From positions 1 to 41,418 of the forward strand of contig NZ_MDFM01000037.1 of NCBI RefSeq assembly GCF_002939985.1: a DNA stretch of 41,418 nt, given 5' to 3'. Made by a program: the position numbers and the translations under genes. This document shows, piece by piece, positions 7,263 to 17,708 of the stretch. Below the pieces are notes generated by a model. That model worked only from the letters and a program-made list of their open reading frames with translations, was not told where the DNA came from and made no database searches. Source of the stretch: Xanthomonas hortorum pv. cynarae. GTDB taxonomy: Bacteria; Pseudomonadota; Gammaproteobacteria; Xanthomonadales; Xanthomonadaceae. Position 1 is the stretch's first letter. The number at the start of each line of letters is the position of its first letter.

Positions 7263-8354
7263 GTGACACCGTCGCTTGCGTCGGATGGCCCGTACGCAAA
7301 CGTCGCGCGTTTTTGCCGGCGTTTTGGCTTAGGCGCTCCCATTCTGCTCAGCCCCATGGCCGGCGCCTGCCCGGTGCCGTTGTCGACGGCGGTTGCTGAA
7401 GCCGGTGGCATGGGCGCGATGGGTGCGGTGTTGTCGCAGCCGCAGGAGATCATGGCGTGGATGACGGCGTTTCGTGAAGCAAGTGCCGGACCCGCGCAGA
7501 TCAATCTATGGATTCCCGATCCTGCACCGGTACGCAACGCAGATGCGGAAGCGCGCATGCGGGAATTTCTATCGCAGTGGGGGCCGCCAGTTTCTGCAGC
7601 CGCTGGCGACGCAACGCAAGCCGACTTCGACGCACAGTTCGATGCCTTGCTCGCCGCGGGTCCTGCAGTCGCCTCATCGATCATGGGGCTGTTCCGGCCC
7701 GATCAGGTTGCGCGTTTGAAGGCTGCCGGCATCGCCTGGTTCGCCTGCGCCACCACACTGGACGAAGCGCTTGCGGCACAGGCAGCAGGTGCCGAGGCGG
7801 TGGTCGCACAAGGTGCCGAAGCCGGTGGGCATCGTGGCGCCTTCGATGCCAGTCAGGCCGAGCGCCAGACGACCGGATTGTTCGCCTTGTTACCGCGATT
7901 GGTCGATCACCTGCACATCCCGGTGATCGCCGCAGGCGGCATCGCCAGCGCACGCGGCATTGCTGCGGCGCTCACACTGGGCGCAAGTGCAGTGCAGATC
8001 GGTACCGGCCTGCTGCGTACGCCCGAGGCTGCGCTGCCGAGCGCCTGGGCCGAGGCACTGACGCAGGCCGAACCGGAACAGACCCAGCCGACCCGTGCAT
8101 TCTCCGGCCGGCTGGGTCGTGCGCTGATCACGCCATATCTGCGTGCCGCCAGTGCTGCAGATGCGCCGCCGCCAGTGCCGTATCCGGTGCAGCGCGCGCT
8201 GACCGCGCCGATGCGCCAGGCCGCCGCGCGCGACAACCGCCTGGATGCCATGCAGGCCTGGGCCGGGCAATCGGCCTGGATGGCGCCCGCGCAGCCCGCC
8301 GCGCAGGTGGTAACGCAGTGGTGGGCGAACGCGCAGGCGCTGTTATGTCGGTGA
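7263..8354 (+). CDS. Nitronate monooxygenase-like FMN enzyme (2-nitropropane dioxygenase family)
   Basis: A TIM-barrel flavoprotein of about 363 residues, predicted to oxidise alkyl nitronates or to act as a related FMN-dependent oxidoreductase. Visible landmarks are PMAG (31-34, phosphate/FMN region), the catalytic-type motif QGAEAGGH with His190, IPVIAAGGIASARG and SAVQIGTGLL near the FMN phosphate site. The start is not certain. I favour GTG 7263, with TGAGG 5 bases upstream overlapping the previous stop; GTG 7257 is the alternative. The end overlaps the following aminotransferase gene by 10 bases, so the two are translationally coupled. True substrate unknown; many family members are misnamed. 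Confidence 0.8.
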   Translation: MTPSLASDGPYANVARFCRRFGLGAPILLSPMAGACPVPLSTAVAEAGGMGAMGAVLSQPQEIMAWMTAFREASAGPAQINLWIPDPAPVRNADAEARMREFLSQWGPPVSAAAGDATQADFDAQFDALLAAGPAVASSIMGLFRPDQVARLKAAGIAWFACATTLDEALAAQAAGAEAVVAQGAEAGGHRGAFDASQAERQTTGLFALLPRLVDHLHIPVIAAGGIASARGIAAALTLGASAVQIGTGLLRTPEAALPSAWAEALTQAEPEQTQPTRAFSGRLGRALITPYLRAASAADAPPPVPYPVQRALTAPMRQAAARDNRLDAMQAWAGQSAWMAPAQPAAQVVTQWWANAQALLCR

Positions 8355-9142
8355 TCTTCTGCAATGGCGTGCCCGCCAGCGCGGCGCAGCTCGGGGCTGC
8401 CGCGCTGATCAACTACGGCCACTTCACCACGCTACAGGTGCGCAGCAGTGCCGCGCTCGGGCTGGATCTGCATCTGCAGCGCCTACAGCAGGGCAGTAGC
8501 GCGCTGTTCGGCATGGAGCTGGCGCAGGAGGCAGTGCGTCTGCAAATGCACGCCGCGCTGGAAGCCTCGGCAATGGCCGATGCCAGCCTGCGCGTCACCG
8601 TGTTCGCGCAGGATTACGACTTTCGCGATCCCTTGCGCGAGGTCGCGCTGGACGTGCTGGTTGCGGTGTCGCCGCCAGCGGACATGCCCGAGACCGGGCT
8701 GCGTGTGCAGGTGACCAGCTATGTACGCGATCAGCCCGAGCTCAAGCATGTCGGGACATTTCCGCTGTTGCGGCTGCGCCGGCTGGCCATGAATACCGAT
8801 CACGACGATGTCGTGTTGCAGGATCCGCAGGGCAGGGTGCTGGAAGGCGCGTTCTGGAATCTGGGTTTGTGGGAGCGCGGCGGCGTGGTCTGGCCGCAGG
8901 GCCCGGCCTTGCTGGGAACGCGTCAGCAATTGCTGCAGACCGGGCTGGAAACGCTGGGGATCAGCCAGATTCGGCGGCCGGTGCAACTGGACGAACTGGA
9001 TCGTTTCGATGGCGCCTTCGCCTGCAATGCGCGCGGGCAGCAGGCGATCGTGGCGATGGGGCCGGCCCGCTGGGGCCCTCATGCAGCGCAGCTGCCGTTA
9101 CTGGAGCAGGCCCTGCAAACCCATGCCTGGCAAGCGATCTGA
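8345..9142 (+). CDS. Class IV aminotransferase-like PLP enzyme
   Basis: A 265-residue protein of the branched-chain aminotransferase / 4-amino-4-deoxychorismate lyase fold. The conserved lysine for PLP is likely Lys134 in [14 protein letters not shown], and Glu167 in VLEGAFWN matches the family's second PLP contact. An ARG-type phosphate segment appears as FACNARGQQ near the C-terminus. ATG 8345 lies inside the end of the upstream nitronate monooxygenase-like gene, indicating coupling. Which amino donor or lyase substrate it uses cannot be read from the sequence. A PabC-like or D-amino-acid aminotransferase role are both possible. It ends 53 bases before the rpsP promoter. Confidence 0.75.
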   Translation: MSVIFCNGVPASAAQLGAAALINYGHFTTLQVRSSAALGLDLHLQRLQQGSSALFGMELAQEAVRLQMHAALEASAMADASLRVTVFAQDYDFRDPLREVALDVLVAVSPPADMPETGLRVQVTSYVRDQPELKHVGTFPLLRLRRLAMNTDHDDVVLQDPQGRVLEGAFWNLGLWERGGVVWPQGPALLGTRQQLLQTGLETLGISQIRRPVQLDELDRFDGAFACNARGQQAIVAMGPARWGPHAAQLPLLEQALQTHAWQAI

Positions 9143-9171
9143 GACTTGTCGCTGGACGGTCAGCGGGTGGG

Positions 9172-9200
9172 TTGGCTTCGCCGCCGGGGCCCGCTATAAT
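9172..9200 (+). promoter_or_regulatory. Sigma-70-type promoter of the rpsP operon
   Basis: A -35 hexamer TTGGCT (9172-9177), a 17-bp spacer and a perfect -10 TATAAT (9195-9200) precede rpsP by 52 bases. This is the best-formed promoter in the window and fits the high expression expected for ribosomal protein genes. Confidence 0.75.
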
Positions 9201-9252
9201 CGGCGGCTTACCGCGCCACTCTGGCGACTGGGCAACTCAGGAAAACGACACC

Positions 9253-9513
9253 ATGGTCAAGATTCGACTGACCCGCGGCGGCGCCAAGAAGCGTCCGTTC
9301 TACCACATCATCGTGACCGACGTGCGCAGCGCGCGCGACGGCCGCAACATCGAGCGTCTGGGTTACTACAACCCGGTTGCCCAGGGCGCAGAACCGCGCG
9401 TCGTGCTGGACATCGCGCGCGTCGACCATTGGGTCGGCCAGGGCGCACAGCTGACCGACAAGGTGCGTAACCTGTATCGCGAAGCATCCAAGCCTCAGGC
9501 CGCTGCGGCCTGA
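9253..9513 (+). CDS. rpsP: 30S ribosomal protein S16
   Basis: Component of the small ribosomal subunit that stabilises 16S rRNA folding. The 86-residue protein begins [19 protein letters not shown] and contains [14 protein letters not shown], both diagnostic of S16, with a lysine-poor alanine tail. It is the first gene of the conserved rpsP-rimM-trmD-rplS order. ATG 9253 is the only sensible start; GGAAAACGACACC precedes it. Two hairpins follow at the 3' end. Confidence 0.97.
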   Translation: MVKIRLTRGGAKKRPFYHIIVTDVRSARDGRNIERLGYYNPVAQGAEPRVVLDIARVDHWVGQGAQLTDKVRNLYREASKPQAAAA

Positions 9514-9542
9514 TTTGGGAGGGCCGAGCGCATCGCTCGGCC
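9494..9542 (+). promoter_or_regulatory. Tandem hairpins between rpsP and rimM
   Basis: The last rpsP codons form a near-perfect palindrome (TCAGGCCGC-T-GCGGCCTGA, 9495-9513). Nine bases later a perfect 9-bp stem with a 3-nt loop follows (GGCCGAGCG-CAT-CGCTCGGCC, 9522-9542), ending 12 bases before the rimM ATG. No T-run follows. They could slow 3' decay of the S16 message, attenuate, or limit rimM translation. Confidence 0.6.
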
Positions 9543-9554
9543 TAGCTGACGCAG

Positions 9555-10067
9555 ATGAAACAGACCGAGCGCCGTATCCTGCTGGGCAGGGTTGCCGGCG
9601 CTTTCGGTGTCAAGGGCGAACTCAAGATCGAGTCCTGGACCGAGCCGCGTAGCGCAATCTTCCGGTACCAACCGTGGATTCTGCGTACGCCCTCGGGTGA
9701 GGAGTCGACACTGAGCGGAGCGCGCGGGCGCGATCAGGGCAAGCATCTGGTCGCAACATTCCCAAGTGTTTCCGATCGCGACACCGTCGAAGCCATGCAC
9801 GGGATCGAGATTTATGTCTCGCGCAGCGTGCTGCCGCCACCCAAGCCCGATGAATATTATTGGGTGGATCTGGAAGAGTTGCAGGTGGAAACCGTCGAGG
9901 GCGTCAAGCTCGGCACGGTGTCGCATTTGTTCTCCACCGGTTCCAACGACGTGATGGTGGTGCGCGGCGATCGCGAGCGGCTGGTGCCGTTCGTGCTGCC
10001 GGATTTCGTCAAGTCGGTCGACTTTGAAGCCAACTTGATCGTGGTGGACTGGGATCCGGATTTCTGA
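9555..10067 (+). CDS. rimM: 16S rRNA processing / 30S assembly factor RimM
   Basis: Assists maturation of the 30S head and binds S19. The 170-residue protein has the N-terminal RimM barrel with the signature [19 protein letters not shown] (residues 7-25). The C-terminal PRC-barrel starts near residue 95, with [30 protein letters not shown] and LVPFV. Length is normal. No strong ribosome site is seen before ATG 9555, and a stable hairpin sits just upstream, which would fit low translation relative to S16. Confidence 0.95.
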   Translation: MKQTERRILLGRVAGAFGVKGELKIESWTEPRSAIFRYQPWILRTPSGEESTLSGARGRDQGKHLVATFPSVSDRDTVEAMHGIEIYVSRSVLPPPKPDEYYWVDLEELQVETVEGVKLGTVSHLFSTGSNDVMVVRGDRERLVPFVLPDFVKSVDFEANLIVVDWDPDF

Positions 10068-10104
10068 TCGGAATGGCGCATCGCGCCGCTCCGCTCTTGC
10101 TTTA

Positions 10105-10139
10105 CCCATTCCCCACTCCCGATTCCCGACTCCCCAGTG
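10105..10139. repeat. Degenerate heptamer array running into the trmD start
   Basis: Four 7-bp units (CCCATTC, CCCACTC, CCGATTC, CCGACTC) are followed by a fifth, CCCAGTG, whose last three bases are the GTG start of trmD. The units are diverged copies, on the opposite strand, of the GAATCGG array at 4431-4486. Confidence 0.75.
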
Positions 10140-10910
10140 CGCATCGACGTCATCAGCCTGTTTCCCGAGTTCATCGCGCAATGCGCGGCGTTCGGCGTGA
10201 TCGGGCGGGCGCAGGAGCGTGGCTTGCTGGAACTGCAGGGCTGGAATCCGCGCGACCATGCGCAGGGTAACTACCGCCGTGTGGACGATCGTCCGTTCGG
10301 TGGTGGGCCCGGCATGGTGATGTTGATCGAGCCGTTGCGGGCCTGTCTGGCTGCGGTGCAAGCTGCAGACACGCGTCCTGCACCGGTGATCTACCTCAGC
10401 CCGCAGGGGCGGCCGCTCACCCAGCCGCTCGCCCGCGAGTTGGTGCAGTTGCCACGTATGGTGTTGGTGTGCGGGCGCTACGAAGGCGTGGACGAGCGGT
10501 TTCTGGCGCAGGCGGTGGATATGGAAATCTCCATCGGCGACTACGTGTTGTCCGGTGGCGAGTTGGGTGCAGCGGTGCTGGTGGATGTGGTGACGCGGTT
10601 GCAGGAAGGCGTGTTGAATGACGCCGAATCTGCGGCCCAGGACAGTTTCGAAGGCCCGCAAGGCTTGCTGGACTGCCCGCACTACAGCCATCCATCGACC
10701 CACGACTGGGGCGATGTACCGGACGTGCTGCGCTCGGGCAATCACGCTGCAATTGCGCGCTGGCGTCGGCAGCAGTCGCTGGGCCGGACCTGGCTGCGTC
10801 GCCCGGATCTGCTCGACGAGGCCGGGTTGGACAAGAACGATCGCCGCTTGCTGGAGGAGTTTCGTCGCGAACTCGCCTCAGACGACGATAAACCAGGCGA
10901 CGACAAATAA
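10137..10910 (+). CDS. trmD: tRNA (guanine-37-N1)-methyltransferase TrmD
   Basis: Methylates G37 next to the anticodon, preventing frameshifts. The 257-residue SPOUT enzyme starts with GTG 10137; the N-terminus [11 protein letters not shown] aligns with the canonical start of TrmD, and no ATG lies nearby in frame. Knot and SAM-site motifs are present: [31 protein letters not shown] and [16 protein letters not shown]. Family length is normal. The start codon is unusual: it lies at the end of a degenerate heptamer array and has no Shine-Dalgarno sequence. rimM ends 69 bases upstream, so translation may be weak or leader-independent. Confidence 0.95.
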   Translation: MRIDVISLFPEFIAQCAAFGVIGRAQERGLLELQGWNPRDHAQGNYRRVDDRPFGGGPGMVMLIEPLRACLAAVQAADTRPAPVIYLSPQGRPLTQPLARELVQLPRMVLVCGRYEGVDERFLAQAVDMEISIGDYVLSGGELGAAVLVDVVTRLQEGVLNDAESAAQDSFEGPQGLLDCPHYSHPSTHDWGDVPDVLRSGNHAAIARWRRQQSLGRTWLRRPDLLDEAGLDKNDRRLLEEFRRELASDDDKPGDDK

Positions 10911-10945
10911 GGGCTCACCCCTAGCTCTTGCAACATTGATTGGGG

Positions 10946-10951
10946 TACAAT
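10946..10951 (+). promoter_or_regulatory. Possible -10 box for rplS
   Basis: TACAAT lies 104 bases before rplS in a 144-base gap after trmD. The -35 position has no good hexamer (TTGCAA at 10928 is too close). The gap length suggests rplS may have its own start of transcription and a leader. Confidence 0.35.
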
Positions 10952-11054
10952 ATGCGGCTTGCTGGCCAGCCTTGCGTCTGGCCCTCCTACGAACCTCGAG
11001 CAATCGCCGTGCGGCGACTGCCGGTCCAATATCACCAGACACGCGGTGCCCATC

Positions 11055-11462
11055 ATGAGCAAACTCAACAAGACCATCCTGGCTGACTTCGAAGCCGCCC
11101 AGATTCAGCGCCAGCTGCCGGAATTCAACCAGGGCGACACCGTTGTGGTGAACGTCAAGGTGAAGGAAGGCAATCGCGAGCGCGTGCAGGCCTATGAGGG
11201 CGTCGTGATCGGTACCAAGAATGCCGGCCTGAACTCCGCGTTCACCGTCCGCAAGATCTCGCACGGCTTCGGCGTCGAGCGCGTGTTCCAGACCCACAGC
11301 GCCATCATCGACTCGGTCGAAGTGAAGCGCCGCGGTAAGGTCCGCGCCGGCAAGCTGTACTACCTGCGTGGTCTGGAAGGCAAGGCTGCCCGCATCAAGG
11401 AAGATCTGGCCGCCGCTGCGCAGGCCAAGGCTGCTCGCCAGGCTGCTGCCAAGGCTCAGTAA
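11055..11462 (+). CDS. rplS: 50S ribosomal protein L19
   Basis: Large-subunit protein at the interface with the 30S subunit. The 135-residue product begins [16 protein letters not shown] and carries [27 protein letters not shown] and [11 protein letters not shown], all typical of L19. It has an alanine/lysine-rich C-terminal extension (from about residue 115) beyond the core. It is the last gene of the operon and is followed by a strong terminator. Confidence 0.97.
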   Translation: MSKLNKTILADFEAAQIQRQLPEFNQGDTVVVNVKVKEGNRERVQAYEGVVIGTKNAGLNSAFTVRKISHGFGVERVFQTHSAIIDSVEVKRRGKVRAGKLYYLRGLEGKAARIKEDLAAAAQAKAARQAAAKAQ

Positions 11463-11492
11463 GTCACACTGGCAGGTTGTTTCTGCCACTGC

Positions 11493-11520
11493 CAAACGGC
11501 CGCCTTCGGGCGGCCGTTTG
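11493..11520 (+). terminator. Terminator after rplS
   Basis: A perfect 12-bp stem (CAAACGGCCGCC / GGCGGCCGTTTG) closed by a TTCG tetraloop begins 30 bases after the rplS stop. The following GCGTTATG is only weakly T-rich, but the UUCG-type loop and GC-rich stem are typical of strong terminators. Confidence 0.85.
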
Positions 11521-11526
11521 CGTTAT

Positions 11527-11547
11527 GGGAATCGGAATTCGGGAATC
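11527..11547. repeat. Short diverged heptamer array
   Basis: Three 7-bp units (GGGAATC, GGAATTC, GGGAATC) of the same kind as the 4431-4486 array lie just after the rplS terminator. Confidence 0.6.
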
Positions 11548-11623
11548 TGCAGGTGGTGATCCCACAACGTTCGCGGGAACGTGTGGGCGCGCGAGCGTCT
11601 GTTCTCCGCACAGCCAGTCGATA

Positions 11624-13108
11624 TCAGCGCTGGCGAGGCCTCGGCAATTCCGTCAACGGTGCCGTATCGGCGACCGGCGAGGCCGGGTGTGCCGGAACCT
11701 CCGCAGCGGCCGCTAGCTCCGCCGGATCTGCAGGCGTGGTCAACATGCGCGCCTTGCGCCAGCCGCCCCAGCGGTAATACGCCAGCGACAGCAGCATCGA
11801 GCAGACCGAACTGATCGGAAGACTCCACCAGATGCCGTCGGCTCCCAGATGCGGGATCAAGGCGTTCGCCAGCGGCACGCGCACACCCCATAGACCGAAT
11901 GCCAGGATCAGCAGCGGCGGGATCACCGCGCCGGTCGCGCGCACCACGCCGGAAATGACGAAGCTCACGCCAAACAGCAGGAACGACCAGATGCCGATGT
12001 GATTGAGATGCCGCGCCACTTCCAGCGTCGGGCTGTCGGTCGGCAGGAACAGCGCGAGCGTCCAGTGATCGAACAGGATCAGCAGCACGATCAGAATGCC
12101 GGTCATCAAAAAGTTGGCGACGATGCCGGTGCGTGCGGTCGCATCGACGCGGTTCCAGAGACCGGCACCCACATTCTGCGCCGCCATCGTGGAGCAGGCA
12201 GCGCCCAGTGCCATCGCCGGCATCTGCACATACGTCCATAGCTGCAGCGCTGCGCCGTAAGCGGCTGCAGTGTCGGTGCCGAAGCCGTTGACCAGCGTCA
12301 TCATCGCGATCATGGACAGCGAGATCAGCACCATCTGCAGGCCCATCGGCACGCCTTTGACGATAAGCGCGCGCAGGATCGTCGGTGAGATCCGAAACAG
12401 CTGCAGGTCGCCGCGCCCCAACCACAGAACATGGCGTTTCTTGCGTAAATACAGCAACAAACCGCCGAGTGCGACCACCTGCGCCAGCAGCGTGGCCCAG
12501 GCCGCACCAGCAATGCCGAGTGCCGGAAACGGGCCGAGACCGAAAATCAGCAATGGGTTGAACACGATGTCCAGCACCACCGACACCAGCAAGAAGCGGA
12601 ACGGTGTGCGCGCATCGCCGGTGCCGCGCAGTGCCGCCGACAAAAACGCGAACACATAGATCAGCGGCATCGCCAGGAAGATGACGCGTAGGTACTCCTC
12701 GGCCAATGTCTGCGATGCCGGCGGCGTGCCCATTGCGGTCAATAGATGCGGGGCCAGAAACCAGCCGAAGACCGCAATCGCTGCCGACAGGCCGCCGAAG
12801 AAACTGGCGCTGGTGCCCATGACCTTGCGTGCCTGCGCGATGTCGCGCGCGCCCATCGCCTGGCCGATCAGGATGGTCGAGGCCATGCCGATGCCGAACA
12901 CCGAGCCGATCAGGAAGAACATGATGCTGTTGGCGTTGGCTGCGGCAGTCAGTGCCGCCTCGCCGAGGTAGCGGCCCACCCAGATCGCATTGATCGAGCC
13001 GTTGAGCGACTGGGCGATATTGCCTGCCAGGATCGGCAGTGCGAACAGCAGCAGATTCTTGCCGATCGGGCCTTCGGTCAGGACAGCGGATTTGGGCATC
13101 GCAGACAC
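11624..13108 (-). CDS. MATE-family efflux transporter
   Basis: A 494-residue inner-membrane protein with about 12 helices in two homologous halves, as in NorM/DinF-type multidrug and toxin exporters driven by Na+ or H+. The first half begins with LLLFALPILAGNIAQSLNG and has IWVGRYLGEAALTAAANANS and GTGDARTPFRF. The second repeats the pattern with VKGVPMGLQMVLISLSMIAM and GAACSTMAAQNVGAG. The C-terminal 50 residues are Ala/Pro-rich and probably cytoplasmic. The start could be ATG 13108 or the ATG at 13099 (MPKSAVLTEGP). Substrate unknown. It is convergent with the rplS operon and divergent from hslR. Confidence 0.9.
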   Translation of the reverse strand: MSAMPKSAVLTEGPIGKNLLLFALPILAGNIAQSLNGSINAIWVGRYLGEAALTAAANANSIMFFLIGSVFGIGMASTILIGQAMGARDIAQARKVMGTSASFFGGLSAAIAVFGWFLAPHLLTAMGTPPASQTLAEEYLRVIFLAMPLIYVFAFLSAALRGTGDARTPFRFLLVSVVLDIVFNPLLIFGLGPFPALGIAGAAWATLLAQVVALGGLLLYLRKKRHVLWLGRGDLQLFRISPTILRALIVKGVPMGLQMVLISLSMIAMMTLVNGFGTDTAAAYGAALQLWTYVQMPAMALGAACSTMAAQNVGAGLWNRVDATARTGIVANFLMTGILIVLLILFDHWTLALFLPTDSPTLEVARHLNHIGIWSFLLFGVSFVISGVVRATGAVIPPLLILAFGLWGVRVPLANALIPHLGADGIWWSLPISSVCSMLLSLAYYRWGGWRKARMLTTPADPAELAAAAEVPAHPASPVADTAPLTELPRPRQR

Positions 13109-13419
13109 GCCGTGGTGCGGAAGCTGCGAACACTAGCATTGGCGTGTGTGCCGCGTGCGGTCGCCTGGCGAATCTCAACAGCCGCAGAAGAGCGAGCTCG
13201 CCATGCCGATATTACGGGGCACCACACGCGCTATGCAGCTCTGCCTGTATCAGTCAGCCAGGGCCGGGCAGGCGGGCTGGGTCTGGCCGGCGGTGGCGCT
13301 TGAGTTCCAGCGCGGTTGCCCAGATATTTCTCGCTCGATGCAGCCGGTTGCACCGCGCCGATGCAGCGAGATGACCACACCGGCATGCATCCCATGTACC
13401 CAACGGCAAGCACAACGCG
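13109..13419. other. Intergenic region between MATE and hslR genes
   Basis: The 311 bases contain the divergent starts of the transporter and hslR genes. Short open frames cross it, but none has a start signal or recognisable motif. I see no clear promoter boxes or hairpin. Confidence 0.5.
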
Positions 13420-13827
13420 ATGACTCAATTGGTGGAACAAGCGACGACGGTCAGGCTGGATGTGTGGCTGTGGGCAGCACGCTTCTTCAAGACCCGCAGC
13501 CTGGCCAAGACGGCGGTGGACAACGGCAAGGTGGATGTCGCCGGCCAGCGGCCCAAGCCGTCGCGTGCGGTACGCCAGGGCGAGCAGTTGCGCATCGACC
13601 GTGGCGGTGAAATCTTCGAGATCACGGTTGCCGCGCTCAGCGACCTGCGCGGACCGGCACCGGTGGCGCAGGCGCTGTACGTGGAAAGCGATGCCTCACG
13701 CGAGGGACGCACCCAGTGGCGGCTGCAGCGCGTGGCCGAACGCACTGGCTATCGTGCACCTATCGGCAAACCGGACAAGCGTGCACGTCGGCTGATCACT
13801 GCGTTGGGCGATATCGACGCGTTGTAG
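13420..13827 (+). CDS. hslR: Hsp15-like S4-domain RNA-binding protein
   Basis: A 135-residue protein with an N-terminal S4 RNA-binding domain: VRLDVWLWAARFFKTRSLAK (residues 11-30), VDNGKVDVAGQRPKPSRAVRQGEQLRI, then a basic C-terminus. This layout is that of Hsp15, which rescues 50S subunits carrying a stalled peptidyl-tRNA. The family's basic tail is seen in KPDKRARR. ATG 13420 is the first in-frame start that keeps the S4 domain intact. It stands alone and is followed by a good terminator. Confidence 0.87.
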   Translation: MTQLVEQATTVRLDVWLWAARFFKTRSLAKTAVDNGKVDVAGQRPKPSRAVRQGEQLRIDRGGEIFEITVAALSDLRGPAPVAQALYVESDASREGRTQWRLQRVAERTGYRAPIGKPDKRARRLITALGDIDAL

Positions 13828-13865
13828 CGAGGTGTGGCTGTCGTGCTGTGTCTGGAATGATGGAA

Positions 13866-13899
13866 ACACAAACGCCCCGGTGATTCGGGGCGTTTGTGT
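13866..13899 (+). terminator. Terminator after hslR
   Basis: A perfect 14-bp stem (ACACAAACGCCCCG / CGGGGCGTTTGTGT) with a 6-nt loop lies 38 bases after the hslR stop. The 5' arm is A-rich and the 3' arm T-rich, so it could work on both strands. Confidence 0.85.
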
Positions 13900-13950
13900 T
13901 AATGCGGTCATCTACCTGTGTTGCGCTTGACGCGTGGAAACCAACATCGC

Positions 13951-13974
13951 CGCAACCGCAACCGCAACCGCAAT
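13951..13974. repeat. Four tandem copies of a hexamer (CGCAAC)
   Basis: Three perfect CGCAAC units and a fourth ending in T lie in the 328-base gap between hslR and katG. The rest of the gap (13900-14155) shows no gene. Confidence 0.8.
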
Positions 13975-14155
13975 CCGAGATCGAGGGCTTGCTCGATGCA
14001 AGCTTCTCGATGCCACGTTGATTGGGCGGCAAAAGTAGCCAGCAATCGTCAGTCGCGCGCGGGTCGCGCATTCGCAATAGCACGCGTGGCAAGTGCCGCC
14101 CCGAGCAACGACGGCACCCGCCTGGTGGCGAGTGCTGTCGTCCTTATCGCCGCTG

Positions 14156-16774
<2,619 letters not shown>

Positions 16775-17389
16775 TCAGCGCTTGCCGAACAGGCTGCTGC
16801 CGAGTTTCATGACATCGCCCAGGCCCAGCTTTCCGTCGCCATCCTGATCCAGCACGCTGCTCAGCAGGCCGCTGACGCCGCTATTGCTGCCGACTTGCTG
16901 GCGTTCCTGTGCCAAGGCCGGGCCGAGCTGACTGCTGGCCGTCGTCGTGCCACTGAGGAAGCGCTTGGCCAGATACGCCATCACGATGGGCGCCAACAGT
17001 TGCAGCAGTTGGCTGGCCTTGCCGGTTTCCAGTCCAGTGGCCTTGCCCAGGCCCGCAGCCGCTTGCGGTGCCTTGTCGCCGAACAGATGACTCACGATGC
17101 CGGCGCCATTGCCCTGCGCACCACTGGCCGAGCCGCCCAGCAGCGAGCCGAGCAGGCTGCCGATGTCCGGGCTGCCGGCGTGGTCGCGCTGCAGGGCGCC
17201 CAACAAGGCATCGGTGCCGCCGGGCTGCTGGCTGTTGCGGCCCAGTGCGCCCATCAACAAGGGCAGGGCGGTCTGCACCGCCGATTGCGCCTGCTCGGGC
17301 GCGATGCCGAGCCGGCTGGCGAGTTGCTGCAACTGCGGGCCCTGCAGTTGTGCGGCCAGTTGATCGGTCAACGAGGCGGACGTGGTCAT
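16775..17389 (-). CDS. DUF937 (YidB-like) protein with a C-terminal EF-hand-like loop
   Basis: A 204-residue protein starting at ATG 17389 (MTTSASLTDQLAAQL). The N-terminal half is built of glutamine-rich helices and the repeated QLASRLGIAPEQAQSAVQTALPLLMGAL pattern of DUF937. The middle is Gly/Ser-rich (DIGSLLGSLLGGSASG) and a helix QLLQLLAPIVMAYLAKRFL follows. The C-terminus contains DQDGDGKLGLGDVM, which fits a calcium-binding DxDxDG loop followed by a helix. No signal peptide or lipobox is seen. Function unknown; some relatives are annotated as calcium-binding or YidB proteins. The longer frame to 17452 adds 21 residues without family support. Confidence 0.75.
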   Translation of the reverse strand: MTTSASLTDQLAAQLQGPQLQQLASRLGIAPEQAQSAVQTALPLLMGALGRNSQQPGGTDALLGALQRDHAGSPDIGSLLGSLLGGSASGAQGNGAGIVSHLFGDKAPQAAAGLGKATGLETGKASQLLQLLAPIVMAYLAKRFLSGTTTASSQLGPALAQERQQVGSNSGVSGLLSSVLDQDGDGKLGLGDVMKLGSSLFGKR

Positions 17390-17673
17390 CGGTGTGCTCT
17401 CCGGTTGGACAAAACGTCGAGGCAGGGTGCGCCTGTCGCGGCAGCAGAGCAAACCGCGGGGCGTGCGTCACCGTGCAGCATGATGTCGCGCGAGCCGGCG
17501 CTATTGCAGGGCAGCGTTCAAGCAAATACTCAAACCTGCAACTGTAATGGTTTAGCCGGGCCGCACGCGTCGGTCATGCAGCCATGCCGTTACGAATACC
17601 CAATCCCTGCAAAACAGCATTCGACCGACCACCCAACCCTGCCGCCGCAACGGATCCGCAAGCGCCGCTGTTA

Positions 17674-17708
17674 CGAATCCCAAATCCCGACTCTCCAATC
17701 CCCGCACT
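17674..17708. repeat. Degenerate heptamer array at the mutS 3' end
   Basis: Five diverged 7-bp units (CGAATCC, CAAATCC, CGACTCT, CCAATCC, CCGCACT) end at the first base of the mutS stop codon. They belong to the family of the 4431-4486 array. The rest of the 318-base gap from 17390 shows no gene. Confidence 0.55.

Noticed and set aside
7508..9142. A long 544-codon frame that includes the aminotransferase
   Set aside because: The N-terminal half is an out-of-frame reading of the nitronate monooxygenase-like gene; the real gene starts at 8345.
9495..10745. A 416-codon minus-strand frame opposite rimM and trmD
   Set aside because: It is antisense to two well-supported core genes and contains a translated heptamer repeat; no motif supports it.
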